From Actinomycetes bacterium (GTDB taxonomy: Bacteria; Actinomycetota; Actinomycetes; Streptosporangiales; Streptosporangiaceae), in the NCBI GenBank assembly GCA_023425615.1, contig JAFACJ010000201.1, forward strand, positions 1-16,866: a stretch of DNA of 16,866 nucleotides. The letters are read 5' to 3'. Under the pieces are notes generated by a model. That model saw only the letters and a list, made by a program, of their open reading frames with translations. It did no database searches and had not been told where the DNA came from. Below are positions 6,615 to 12,811 of this stretch, one piece after another. Position 1 is the first letter of the stretch, and every line of letters begins with the position of its first letter. Both the position numbers and the translations under genes were made by a program.

Positions 6615-6649
6615 AAAAAATGGGCTACCCGCCGGTAGGGCGGGTAGCC
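6615..6649 (-). terminator. Intrinsic terminator of heptad-repeat membrane protein gene
   Basis: On the minus strand, GGCTACCCGCC (6649-6639) pairs with GGCGGGTAGCC (6633-6623) as a perfect 11-bp stem with a 5-nt loop. CA and a run of six T (6620-6615) follow. It begins 12 nt after the stop codon at 6662 and separates this gene from the acyltransferase downstream. Confidence 0.9.
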
Positions 6650-6661
6650 GGGAAGCGCCGG

Positions 6662-7372
6662 TCACTCGGGTGCGACACCGCCGATGCCGCGGTGGTGCCC
6701 GGTGCCCGATCCGCGGCCGACCTCGCCGTAGGAGGAGTCATAGCCGCTGGGGCTGTAGGAGCCCGTCGCCCGCTGCTCTCGCCGGTGCTCGTACTCCAGA
6801 CCCTCCTCGGGCTGCAGCAGGTGCTGCATCTGGTGGTGGCGACGGCGGTTCAGCATCGTCGCCATGGCGGCTCCGGCCACGCAGGCGGCGAGGGCGCCCA
6901 TGAGCAGGGTGCGGCCACCGCTGCGGCGCCGAGGCGGCCGCATCCAGGCGGCGGTGCCGCTCAGCGCGGAGCCGATCCGCGGCGCCATGCTGTCGTTGAA
7001 GTAGTCGGCGGCCTGGTCGAGCCGCGGCGCGGTCCAGTCGCGTGCCGACATCATGCGGTCGGCCGCCATCCGGCGCGCGGAGGTCGAGACCGGGATCATC
7101 CGGCCCATCATCCCCGTGGCGCGCGTCTGCGCCCGGTACATGCCGGTGCGCGCGCGGTCCGCCCCGACCCGCCCGCGGGCCATGCCGGTCCGGGTCCGCG
7201 CCATCCCGACGCGGGCGCGCGACATGCCGGTGTGCGCCCTGGACATGCCGGTGCGGGCGCGTGACTTCACCTGCGACCCGACGAGGTACCTGGCGATGGA
7301 ACCCCTGCTCTTCATCCGGTACCTCCGGGCCACCTCCTCGGGTGTCCTGCGGACAGAAAGTCGGACTGACAC
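6662..7372 (-). CDS. Actinobacterial membrane protein with Arg-rich seven-residue repeats
   Basis: I chose GTG 7372 because GGGGGAGG lies just upstream with AAAC spacing; a frame open to 7432 adds 20 unsupported residues. The 236-residue product begins VSVRLSVRRTPEEVARRYRM. Residues about 37-86 are tandem copies of a seven-residue unit, consensus [SA]-R-A-R-T-G-M. Next comes a conserved-looking amphipathic section (SARDWTAPRLDQAADYF ... MAPRIGSALSG, about 109-140), a basic patch PPRRRSGGR, one transmembrane helix (about 154-173) and a His/Glu/Gly/Tyr-rich tail. Similar proteins with an APRLDQAA-type segment occur beside the peptidyl-prolyl isomerase gene in other actinomycetes; their role is unknown to me. 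It is divergent from the cyclophilin gene and ends at a strong terminator. Confidence 0.75.
   Translation of the reverse strand: MSVRLSVRRTPEEVARRYRMKSRGSIARYLVGSQVKSRARTGMSRAHTGMSRARVGMARTRTGMARGRVGADRARTGMYRAQTRATGMMGRMIPVSTSARRMAADRMMSARDWTAPRLDQAADYFNDSMAPRIGSALSGTAAWMRPPRRRSGGRTLLMGALAACVAGAAMATMLNRRRHHQMQHLLQPEEGLEYEHRREQRATGSYSPSGYDSSYGEVGRGSGTGHHRGIGGVAPE
7138..7263 (-). repeat. Six tandem 21-bp coding repeats
   Basis: Units start at 7138, 7159, 7180, 7201, 7222 and 7243. Each resembles ACATGCCGGTGCGGGCGCGT on the plus strand and encodes R-x-R-x-G-M on the minus strand. Partial copies flank both ends. The length is a multiple of three, so copy-number changes would keep the reading frame. 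Confidence 0.85.
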
Positions 7373-7504
7373 GTTTCCTCCCCCGATGACTGACGGTTCT
7401 GAAAACTCCCTTCCCCTGGGGAAAAGCGTCACACCTTGTGAACAGGGTGCTCCTGGGGCGTGGCAGGATGGCTGGGTCGGCGCTGACAGACCTCAGGAGG
7501 AGCC
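7373..7504. promoter_or_regulatory. Divergent control region between membrane protein and cyclophilin genes
   Basis: The 132-bp gap must hold promoters for both divergent genes, but no convincing -35/-10 pair stands out. It contains a small dyad TTCCCC-T-GGGGAA (7411-7423). CAGGAGGAG at 7493-7501 is the strong ribosome-binding site of the cyclophilin gene. Confidence 0.3.
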
Positions 7505-8032
7505 ATGACCGAGACACTTGCGACGTTCAACACCAGCCTGGGAAAGATCGTCGTCCGCCTGTTCCCCGAACTGGCACCGAACACGGTCGCCAACTTCGTG
7601 GGGCTGGCCGAGGGCACCAAGGAGTGGAAGCACCCCGAGACCGGCGTCGTCTCCACGACCCCGCTCTACAACGGGACGATCTTCCACCGGGTGATCGACA
7701 ACTTCATGCTCCAGGGCGGCGACCCGCTGGGTAAGGGCATCGGCGGCCCCGGCTACGAATTCGACGACGAGATCCACGCCCAGAACAAGTTCGACCGTCC
7801 CTACCTGCTGGCCATGGCCAACGCGGGCGTGCGCGGCGGGCGGGGCACCAACGGCTCGCAGTTCTTCATCACCACCGTCCCCACCCCGTGGCTGAACGAG
7901 GGCCACACCCTCTTCGGCGAGGTGGTCGAGGGCCAGGACGTCGTCGACATCATCGGCAAGACCCCCACGCGCCCCGGTGACCGCCCGCTGCAGGACATCG
8001 TCCTGGAATCGGTGACGATCGAGCGCCGTTGA
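7505..8032 (+). CDS. Cyclophilin-type peptidyl-prolyl cis-trans isomerase
   Basis: This 175-residue single-domain cyclophilin catalyses cis-trans isomerisation of X-Pro bonds and assists folding in the cytoplasm; there is no signal peptide. The conserved residues are present: FHRVI with the catalytic Arg (60-64, R62), FMLQGGDP (67-74), AMANAG (103-108), GSQFFIT (117-123), W129 and the LNEGHTLFGEV segment (130-140). The length and the insert KEWKHPETG near residue 39 are typical of the actinobacterial enzyme (PpiA position near oriC in Mycobacterium). The ATG is preceded by CAGGAGGAG with ideal spacing. The rhomboid gene starts 13 nt after its stop, so the two probably share a transcript. Confidence 0.96.
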   Translation: MTETLATFNTSLGKIVVRLFPELAPNTVANFVGLAEGTKEWKHPETGVVSTTPLYNGTIFHRVIDNFMLQGGDPLGKGIGGPGYEFDDEIHAQNKFDRPYLLAMANAGVRGGRGTNGSQFFITTVPTPWLNEGHTLFGEVVEGQDVVDIIGKTPTRPGDRPLQDIVLESVTIERR

Positions 8033-8045
8033 CCGTTGTCCTGAC

Positions 8046-8888
8046 GTGACGGATACTCCCCCGGCTCCCGAGCAGACCGGGGTGCCCACCTGCTATCGGC
8101 ACCCCGGACGGGAGACCTACGTTCGGTGTACGCGCTGCGATCGGCCGATCTGCCCCGACTGCATGATCGAGGCGTCGGTGGGCTTCCAGTGCCCCGAGTG
8201 CGTCCGCGAGGCCAACCGCGACGTGCGTCACGCCACCGGCAGGTTCGGTGGCGAGGTGGCGGCGCGGCCGGTGCTGACGTACGTGCTGATCGCCGCCAAC
8301 GTCCTGGTCTTCCTGCTGCAGTACGGGCTGGGGAACAGCGGGCGGATCCAGTACGACTTCGGGCTGATCCCGCCGCTGGTGGCCGAGGGCGAGTACTACC
8401 GGCTGGCCACCTCGGCCTTCCTGCACTACGGGCTCGCCCATCTGGCGCTCAACATGTGGGCGCTGTGGGCGGTGGGCCAGTCGCTGGAGCTGTGGCTGGG
8501 CCGGGTGCGCTTCCTGGCGCTGTACGCGCTGAGCGCGCTGGGCGGGGCGACGCTGGTGTATCTGGCGGCGCCGCCGCTGTCCAACACCGCCGGGGCCTCC
8601 GGTGCGATCTTCGGCCTGTTCGGGGCGATCTTCGTGGTGTCCCGCCGGCTGAACCTGGACATCAGGCCGATCGCCTTCGTCATCGTGCTGAACCTGGTGT
8701 TCACGTTCGTGCTGTCGAGCGTGAGCTGGCAGGGCCATCTGGGCGGGCTGGTCACCGGCGGCCTGCTGGCGTACGCCTACGCCTACGCGCCGCGGGAGCA
8801 CCGCGCGCTCGTCCAGTTCGGCGCGTCCGCGGCCTTCCTCGTCCTGTTCGCCGTGCTGATCGTGGCACGAACCGGCGTGCTGACCTGA
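8046..8888 (+). CDS. Rhomboid-family intramembrane serine protease with N-terminal zinc-binding module
   Basis: This is a 280-residue integral membrane protein. Residues 16-52 contain a B-box/zinc-ribbon-like Cys/His set (C16, H19, C28, C31, C36, C39, C49, C52) on the cytoplasmic side. Six or seven hydrophobic helices follow from about residue 76. The rhomboid catalytic dyad is visible as GASGAIFG (183-190, nucleophile S185) and GHLGGL (230-235, H231); HLALN (132-136) supplies the oxyanion-stabilising His/Asn. It should cleave transmembrane substrates within the bilayer. The start is GTG 8046 with only a weak ribosome-binding site, suggesting coupling to the cyclophilin gene 13 nt upstream. 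The fused zinc module is common in actinobacterial rhomboids; its role and the substrates are unknown. Confidence 0.93.
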   Translation: MTDTPPAPEQTGVPTCYRHPGRETYVRCTRCDRPICPDCMIEASVGFQCPECVREANRDVRHATGRFGGEVAARPVLTYVLIAANVLVFLLQYGLGNSGRIQYDFGLIPPLVAEGEYYRLATSAFLHYGLAHLALNMWALWAVGQSLELWLGRVRFLALYALSALGGATLVYLAAPPLSNTAGASGAIFGLFGAIFVVSRRLNLDIRPIAFVIVLNLVFTFVLSSVSWQGHLGGLVTGGLLAYAYAYAPREHRALVQFGASAAFLVLFAVLIVARTGVLT

Positions 8889-8898
8889 ACGACCGCGG

Positions 8899-9086
8899 AC
8901 CGTCCAGCGCGAGTCCCCCGGTCACCAGGCGGCACGCCGCCGGGCGTGCGTCTCCTATGGATGATCGAGCACGCGTCAGCGCGTCCTCAATCGTCAGGTG
9001 GCGCGCCGTTAGACGCGCGTTTCCTGTGGACCGTCGAGCGCGCGTTCTCGGTCACCAGGCGGCACGCCGTTGGGCGTCGCCTGTGG
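8899..9086. repeat. Three degenerate 57-69-bp direct repeats
   Basis: Units run 8899-8960, 8961-9029 and 9030-9086. Shared blocks are CGAGCGCGCGT near the start, GGTCACCAGGCGGCACGCCG in the middle (8930 and 9050; degenerate as TCGTCAGGTGGCGCGCCG in unit two) and CCTGTGG at the end. Units one and three are most alike. They fill the convergent rhomboid/crgA intergenic region and encode nothing recognisable. Confidence 0.7.
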
Positions 9087-9198
9087 ATAACTCACACAGG
9101 CTGGGGATAACGTGTTCCGTTATCCCCAGCCTGTGGAAAACATTCGTGGATTGGCTACCGCGAATCCTGGGTAAGGGTTATCGCCACTTGGTGGACAA
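9082..9198. promoter_or_regulatory. Cluster of DnaA-box-like 9-mers
   Basis: TGTGGATAA (9082-9090) is an exact reverse DnaA box (TTATCCACA). Near matches are TGGGGATAA (9102-9110), TTATCCCCA (9120-9128), TGTGGAAAA (9132-9140) and GGTGGACAA (9190-9198, inside crgA), each within one mismatch of TTATCCACA or the actinobacterial TTGTCCACA. The gene order places this near oriC. DnaA binding is inferred. Confidence 0.4.
9095..9135. terminator. Long perfect hairpin between convergent rhomboid and crgA genes
   Basis: Positions 9095-9112 and 9118-9135 form 18 perfect base pairs with the loop TGTTC. It can serve as a bidirectional terminator: it lies about 200 nt after the rhomboid stop and 43 nt after the crgA stop. 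The arms themselves contain the DnaA-box-like 9-mers, which is unusual for a plain terminator. Confidence 0.65.
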
Positions 9199-9435
9199 GA
9201 CCACACCGAAGATGATCAGCGCGAAGCCGATGCCCAGGTTCCAGTTGCCCAGGTCGCTGATCAGGGGAACGTCGGAGCCGGTGCTGGCCGTGACGTAGTA
9301 GGTGGCGATCCAGCCGAGGCCGATGAGCCACGCGGCGAGCATGACCGGCACCAGCCAGCGCGGGGTGACCGCCGCCTTCTCCGCCCGCACCGGCGGGGTG
9401 TAGACGGCCTTCTTGCGGGTCTTGGACTTGGCCAC
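9178..9435 (-). CDS. crgA: Cell division protein CrgA
   Basis: This 85-residue small membrane protein coordinates septum formation in actinomycetes by contacting FtsZ and other divisome and wall-synthesis proteins (established for Streptomyces and Mycobacterium). The sequence has a basic N-terminus MAKSKTRKKAVYTPP, a first transmembrane helix (about 28-48, with WLIGLGWIATYYV), a short loop with DLGNWNLGIGFA and a second helix (about 66-81) ending STKWR. This layout and the N-W-N-L-G-I-G-F motif are hallmarks of the family. The start is GTG 9435, with GAGGAGA about 6 nt upstream; a longer in-frame extension to 9480 has no ribosome-binding site. It is divergent from the sortase gene, as in related genomes. 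Confidence 0.96.
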   Translation of the reverse strand: MAKSKTRKKAVYTPPVRAEKAAVTPRWLVPVMLAAWLIGLGWIATYYVTASTGSDVPLISDLGNWNLGIGFALIIFGVVLSTKWR

Positions 9436-9496
9436 GGGTAGTCTCCTCAGCGAACGCGGGGTCGCGCGTCTCCCGCGCAAACGTCCAGTCCATCGG

Positions 9497-9560
9497 ATTC
9501 TAATCGCTCTACGTGCGTGGGCGCAGCGTCCCGGCCCGGCACGCCTCGCGCTGGTAGGTT
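9497..9560. promoter_or_regulatory. Divergent promoter region of crgA and sortase genes
   Basis: On the minus strand TAGAAT (9502-9497) is a strong -10 for crgA, giving a leader of about 55 nt. On the plus strand TAGGTT (9555-9560) is a -10 candidate for the sortase, with a leader of about 18 nt that contains AGGGGG. Neither has a clear -35. Confidence 0.4.
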
Positions 9561-9584
9561 GACCCGGGTGAGGGGGCTGGGGTG

Positions 9585-10229
9585 ATGCGCGGATTCATCA
9601 AGATCCTCGGCGAGGTCTTCATCACCTTCGGGCTGGTCGTTCTGCTCTTCGTGGCCTACCAGCTCTGGGGCACCGGCCGGTACACCAAGGCCCAGCAGTC
9701 GAATCTCGCCGAGCAGTTGGAGCACCACTGGTCGCAGCCGGCCAAGCCCGCTGTGACCACCGAGAAGGTCAAGCTCGGTGACGGGATGGCGCTGATCCGC
9801 ATCCCCAAGCTGGGCAAGAAGTACCGGTTCGTCATTGTCGAGGGGACCAGCCCCGCCGATCTGCGGCGCGGCCCGGGGCACTACCACAAGACCGCGATGC
9901 CGGGACAGATCGGCAACTTCGTGGTCTCCGGCCACCGAACCACCTATAGCGCGCCCTTCAACAAGCTCGACAAACTGCGCGACGGCGATGAGATCCTCAT
10001 CGACACCAAGACCACGCAGTACGTCTACAAGGTGACCAGCAGCCAGATCGTCGCGCCGACCCGGATCGAGGTGACCTCGCCGGTGCCCTTCCACCCCGGC
10101 AGGAAGCCCAAGCAGAGGCTGATCACGCTCACCACCTGCCATCCCAAGTATTCTGCGGCGCAGCGACTCATCGTCTTCGGACGGCTCGACCACCAGACCC
10201 CCCGCGTGCTCGACGGGGGCCAGAAGTAA
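9585..10229 (+). CDS. Class E sortase
   Basis: This 214-residue membrane-anchored transpeptidase attaches surface proteins to the cell wall. An N-terminal transmembrane helix (about 9-28) is followed by an extracytoplasmic linker and a sortase beta-barrel (about 66-200). Catalytic residues are visible: His in VVSGHRTTY (H117), Cys in TLTTCHPKYS (C185) and Arg in AAQRLIVFG (R194). The TLTTCHP signature and genomic position mark class E, the housekeeping sortase of high-GC actinomycetes, which usually recognises LAxTG-type signals. ATG 9585 is preferred; GTG 9582 immediately before it is equally readable. AGGGGG lies 8 nt upstream. A small membrane protein gene starts 9 nt after the stop, so they are likely co-transcribed. 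Confidence 0.94.
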   Translation: MRGFIKILGEVFITFGLVVLLFVAYQLWGTGRYTKAQQSNLAEQLEHHWSQPAKPAVTTEKVKLGDGMALIRIPKLGKKYRFVIVEGTSPADLRRGPGHYHKTAMPGQIGNFVVSGHRTTYSAPFNKLDKLRDGDEILIDTKTTQYVYKVTSSQIVAPTRIEVTSPVPFHPGRKPKQRLITLTTCHPKYSAAQRLIVFGRLDHQTPRVLDGGQK

Positions 10230-10238
10230 GGCGGATCG

Positions 10239-10406
10239 ATGTACCTGTGGATCTGGCGCCGCCTCCCCGCCAAGAACCCCGTCACCCGCGCCGCGATCGC
10301 CCTCGTCCTCGTCCTCGCCGTGGTGGCCCTGCTCTGGTACGCGGTCTTCCCCTGGGTGGAGACGCAGATCCAGTTCGATCAGGGGACCATCCATGAGAAC
10401 GGGTGA
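10239..10406 (+). CDS. Small conserved membrane protein between sortase and trpG
   Basis: This 55-residue protein begins MYLWIWRRLPAKNPVTRAAI. It has one strongly hydrophobic helix (about 18-40, ALVLVLAVVALLWYAVFPW) and a short polar C-terminus ending TIHENG. Comparable short proteins starting MYxWIWRxLPG and ending with an FPW motif sit between the sortase and trpG genes in Streptomyces, so I consider it real; I cannot assign a function. It starts 9 nt after the sortase stop with a weak AAGGCGGA ribosome-binding site. Its last 14 nt overlap the start of the broken trpG frame, the layout of a translationally coupled operon. Confidence 0.8.
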   Translation: MYLWIWRRLPAKNPVTRAAIALVLVLAVVALLWYAVFPWVETQIQFDQGTIHENG

Positions 10407-10719
10407 GCGGATCCTCGTCGTCGACAACCGCGACAGTTCGTCTGCAACCTCGTCCAGTACCTGAGGGAACTCGGCGCCGACTGCCTGGTCCTCGACCGTG
10501 GCGAGGCGCGGCGGGAGCACGCCTCCGGCATGGACGGCGTCCTGCTCAGCCCGGCCCCGGACACCCCGCCGACACCGTACGGCACCTTTGGAGGGCGTGC
10601 AGTTCCATCCCGAGTCCGTCCTCAGCGAGTACGGCCACGCCCTGCTGCGCTCCCTGCGCGGGGGCGGGGCGGTTTCCGCGGCACGGTTTTTTCTTCAAAC
10701 TCTGCCCAAGAACATGTAA
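10393..10719 (+). pseudogene. trpG: Broken trpG/pabA (class I glutamine amidotransferase subunit)
   Basis: An intact gene would encode the glutaminase subunit of anthranilate or aminodeoxychorismate synthase (about 210-230 residues). From ATG 10393 the frame gives ERILVVDNRDS, then loses one base at about 10437-10439 and meets a stop at 10462. The shifted frame continues [20 protein letters not shown] to [14 protein letters not shown]. At about 10587 it joins [20 protein letters not shown] back in the first frame. Compared with the family, roughly 100 residues are missing between SPGPGTP and GVQFHPES, including the G-x-C-x-G-H-Q nucleophile elbow. The Tyr of NYDSF is also Arg. It cannot make an active enzyme. 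The position is the conserved trpG locus before pknB. Only the C-terminal HPE part of the active site survives. Confidence 0.92.
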
Positions 10720-10749
10720 CGACAGGCTCTGGTGTGACGAACACCCTAT

Positions 10750-10788
10750 GAGGGTTTCCGCCATCGCCCCCGAGTGGCGGAAACCCTC
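10750..10788 (+). terminator. Terminator after broken trpG
   Basis: GAGGGTTTCCGCCA (10750-10763) and TGGCGGAAACCCTC (10775-10788) form a perfect 14-bp stem with an 11-nt loop, followed by TTCTC. It ends the sortase/small protein/trpG unit and has survived the decay of the gene before it. Confidence 0.8.
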
Positions 10789-10826
10789 TTCTCATGCCCG
10801 CCGGGAACGGACGCGGCACGCTGACA

Positions 10827-10865
10827 CGCGAAGGGCCCCGGACTTGCGGTCCGGGGCCCTTCGTG
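10827..10865 (-). terminator. pknB terminator
   Basis: CGAAGGGCCCCGGAC (10829-10843) and GTCCGGGGCCCTTCG (10849-10863) pair perfectly over 15 bp with the loop TTGCG, and two further pairs (one G-U) extend the stem to 10827/10865. It lies just past the pknB stop at 10877 on the minus strand. There is no T-run, as is common in high-GC actinomycetes. Confidence 0.8.
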
Positions 10866-10876
10866 CGTTCAGCCGA

Positions 10877-12787
10877 TCACGGGTTCAGGGGGTCGGTGCC
10901 CTCCTGCTGCGGCGGCACGGCGGGGTCCTGCTGCGGCTGCTCCGGCGTCGTCGCGGGCGGGGTCTCCGGCGGCGTCTGCTGCTGGGCGGCGAGGTAGACC
11001 ACGATCGTGGTGCTCACCGGGACCTCGGTGCCGGCCGCCGGGTTGGTCTTGAAGACGGTGCCCGGGGCGACGTCGCCCTCCGGAGGCTGCTCGGTGAACT
11101 GGAACTTGGTGAACCCGGCGTCCTTCAGCCTGGCCTCGGCCGCGGTCCTGTCCAGCCCGTAGAGGTCGGGCACGAGCGCCTTGTCGACGGCCTTGGCGAC
11201 GGTGACCTTGACCGTGGAACCCGGCGTGACCGTCGAGCCGGAGCCGGGGCTGAGCTTGATGACGTTGCCGGGCTTGACCGTGCTGCTGGCCTGCTCGCGC
11301 AGCTCCACCAGCAGACCCATGCTCTGGAGCTTCTTCTGCACGGTGTCGAACGGCTGGCCGGCGAGACCGGGCGGGATCGTCACCTTCTCCTTGCCGCTGG
11401 AGACCAGCAGCGTGACCTGGCTGCCCTTCTCGACCTCCTGGCCGGCCGCCGGGTCGGTGCCGATGACCTTGCCCTTGGAGATGGTCTCGCTGGCCTGCTG
11501 CTGGGTGGTGACCTTGAGGCCCTGGGCCTCCAGCGCGGCGGTGGCGTCCTTCACCGACTGCCCCTCGACGTTCTCGATCGCCACGAGGTTCTTGTTCTTC
11601 TCGTTGTCATCGCCACCGCCACCGCTGGTGAGCAGCATGGCGAGGCCCGCGAAGACGGCGACGACCACGACGCCCAGCAGCAGCCACAGCGCCGCCTTCT
11701 GCGCCTTCTTGCCGGGTTCGTCGTCATCGGAGCCGTGCCGCGCGGGGCGGCCGCCCTGCTGGGTGTCGTCGTAGCGGACGGGGGGCAGATCGTCGTACCC
11801 GCCCTGGGCGGCGTAGGTGGCGGGGCCCACCGGCTGCTGCACCCGGGTCGGGGCGCCCGGCACCGAGCCCATCACCTGGGTCCCGGCCATCGGAGGCGGC
11901 ACCATCATGGTCGAGGTGCTCTGGGAGGCGACCTGGACGCCCTGCATGGCGCGCTGGATGTCGGCGCGGAACTCCGAGGCGCTCTGGTAGCGGTGCGCCG
12001 GGTCCTTGGCCATCGCCTTCAGCACGATCCGGTCGGCCCACTGGGGGATCTCCGGGTCGAGCTGGGACGGCGGGATCGGCTCCTCGCGTACGTGCTGGTA
12101 GGCGATCGCGACCGGCGAGTCGCCCTGGAAGGGAGGCCGCGCCGTCAGCAGTTCGTACAGCACGCAGCCGGTGGAGTACAGGTCGCTGCGGGCGTCGACC
12201 CGCTCGCCGCGGGCCTGCTCGGGCGACAGGTACTGGGCGGTGCCGATCACCTGGGCGGTGGCGGTCATGGTCGCCGCCGAGTCCGACATCGCGCGGGCGA
12301 TGCCGAAGTCCATCACCTTGACCTCGTGGTTGCGGGTCAGCATGACGTTGGCGGGCTTGATGTCGCGGTGGATGATCCCGCCGCGGTGCGAGTAGTCGAG
12401 GGCGCGCAGGATGCCGTCGACGATCTCCAGCGCGCGCTCGGGCCGCAGCCGCCGCTCCTGGCCGTTCTCCGGCCGGATGAGCTCGCGCAGGGTGTGGCCC
12501 TCGACGTACTCCATGACGATGTAGGGCACCGGCTGGCCGTTGAAGTCGTCCTCGCCGGTGTCGTACACCGCGATGATCGACGGGTGGTTCAAGGAGGCGG
12601 CCGACTGCGCCTCACGCCGGAACCTGGCCTGGAACGTGGCGTCCCTGGCCAGGTCGGTGCGCAAGGTCTTGATCGCGACGGTGCGGTCGAGCCGAAGATC
12701 GCGGGCACGGTACACCTCGGCCATGCCTCCGCGCCCGATGACCGCACCGAGCTCGTAACGGCCGCCCAGCAGCCGAGGCTGTGTCAT
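10877..12787 (-). CDS. pknB: Serine/threonine protein kinase PknB with PASTA domains
   Basis: This is a 636-residue transmembrane Hanks-type kinase. The cytoplasmic kinase domain (about 11-280) has the glycine loop GRGGMAEVY (18-26), catalytic Lys K40, HRDIKPAN (140-147, D142), DFG (160-162) and a threonine-rich activation loop TMTATAQVIGTAQY (173-186) before SPE (188-190). A Pro/Gln-rich juxtamembrane segment, a transmembrane helix (about 365-387) and three extracellular PASTA domains (about 400-465, 467-531, 536-599) follow, then a Pro/Gln/Thr tail. PASTA domains sense muropeptides or lipid II. Mycobacterial PknB controls peptidoglycan synthesis and division and is reversed by PstP. AAAGGA lies 10 nt before the ATG. 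Three PASTA domains rather than the four of Mycobacterium is noteworthy but not rare. Confidence 0.97.
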   Translation of the reverse strand: MTQPRLLGGRYELGAVIGRGGMAEVYRARDLRLDRTVAIKTLRTDLARDATFQARFRREAQSAASLNHPSIIAVYDTGEDDFNGQPVPYIVMEYVEGHTLRELIRPENGQERRLRPERALEIVDGILRALDYSHRGGIIHRDIKPANVMLTRNHEVKVMDFGIARAMSDSAATMTATAQVIGTAQYLSPEQARGERVDARSDLYSTGCVLYELLTARPPFQGDSPVAIAYQHVREEPIPPSQLDPEIPQWADRIVLKAMAKDPAHRYQSASEFRADIQRAMQGVQVASQSTSTMMVPPPMAGTQVMGSVPGAPTRVQQPVGPATYAAQGGYDDLPPVRYDDTQQGGRPARHGSDDDEPGKKAQKAALWLLLGVVVVAVFAGLAMLLTSGGGGDDNEKNKNLVAIENVEGQSVKDATAALEAQGLKVTTQQQASETISKGKVIGTDPAAGQEVEKGSQVTLLVSSGKEKVTIPPGLAGQPFDTVQKKLQSMGLLVELREQASSTVKPGNVIKLSPGSGSTVTPGSTVKVTVAKAVDKALVPDLYGLDRTAAEARLKDAGFTKFQFTEQPPEGDVAPGTVFKTNPAAGTEVPVSTTIVVYLAAQQQTPPETPPATTPEQPQQDPAVPPQQEGTDPLNP

Positions 12788-12811
12788 GTCTCGCAGTTCC
12801 TTTGATCCGAG

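Noticed and set aside
9082..9140. oriC itself
   Set aside because: Too few DnaA-box-like words, no AT-rich unwinding element, and dnaA/dnaN are absent from the window.
10403..12805. 800-codon plus-strand open frame opposite pknB
   Set aside because: Shadow of the kinase gene; it has no domain, and its codon positions fit pknB on the other strand.
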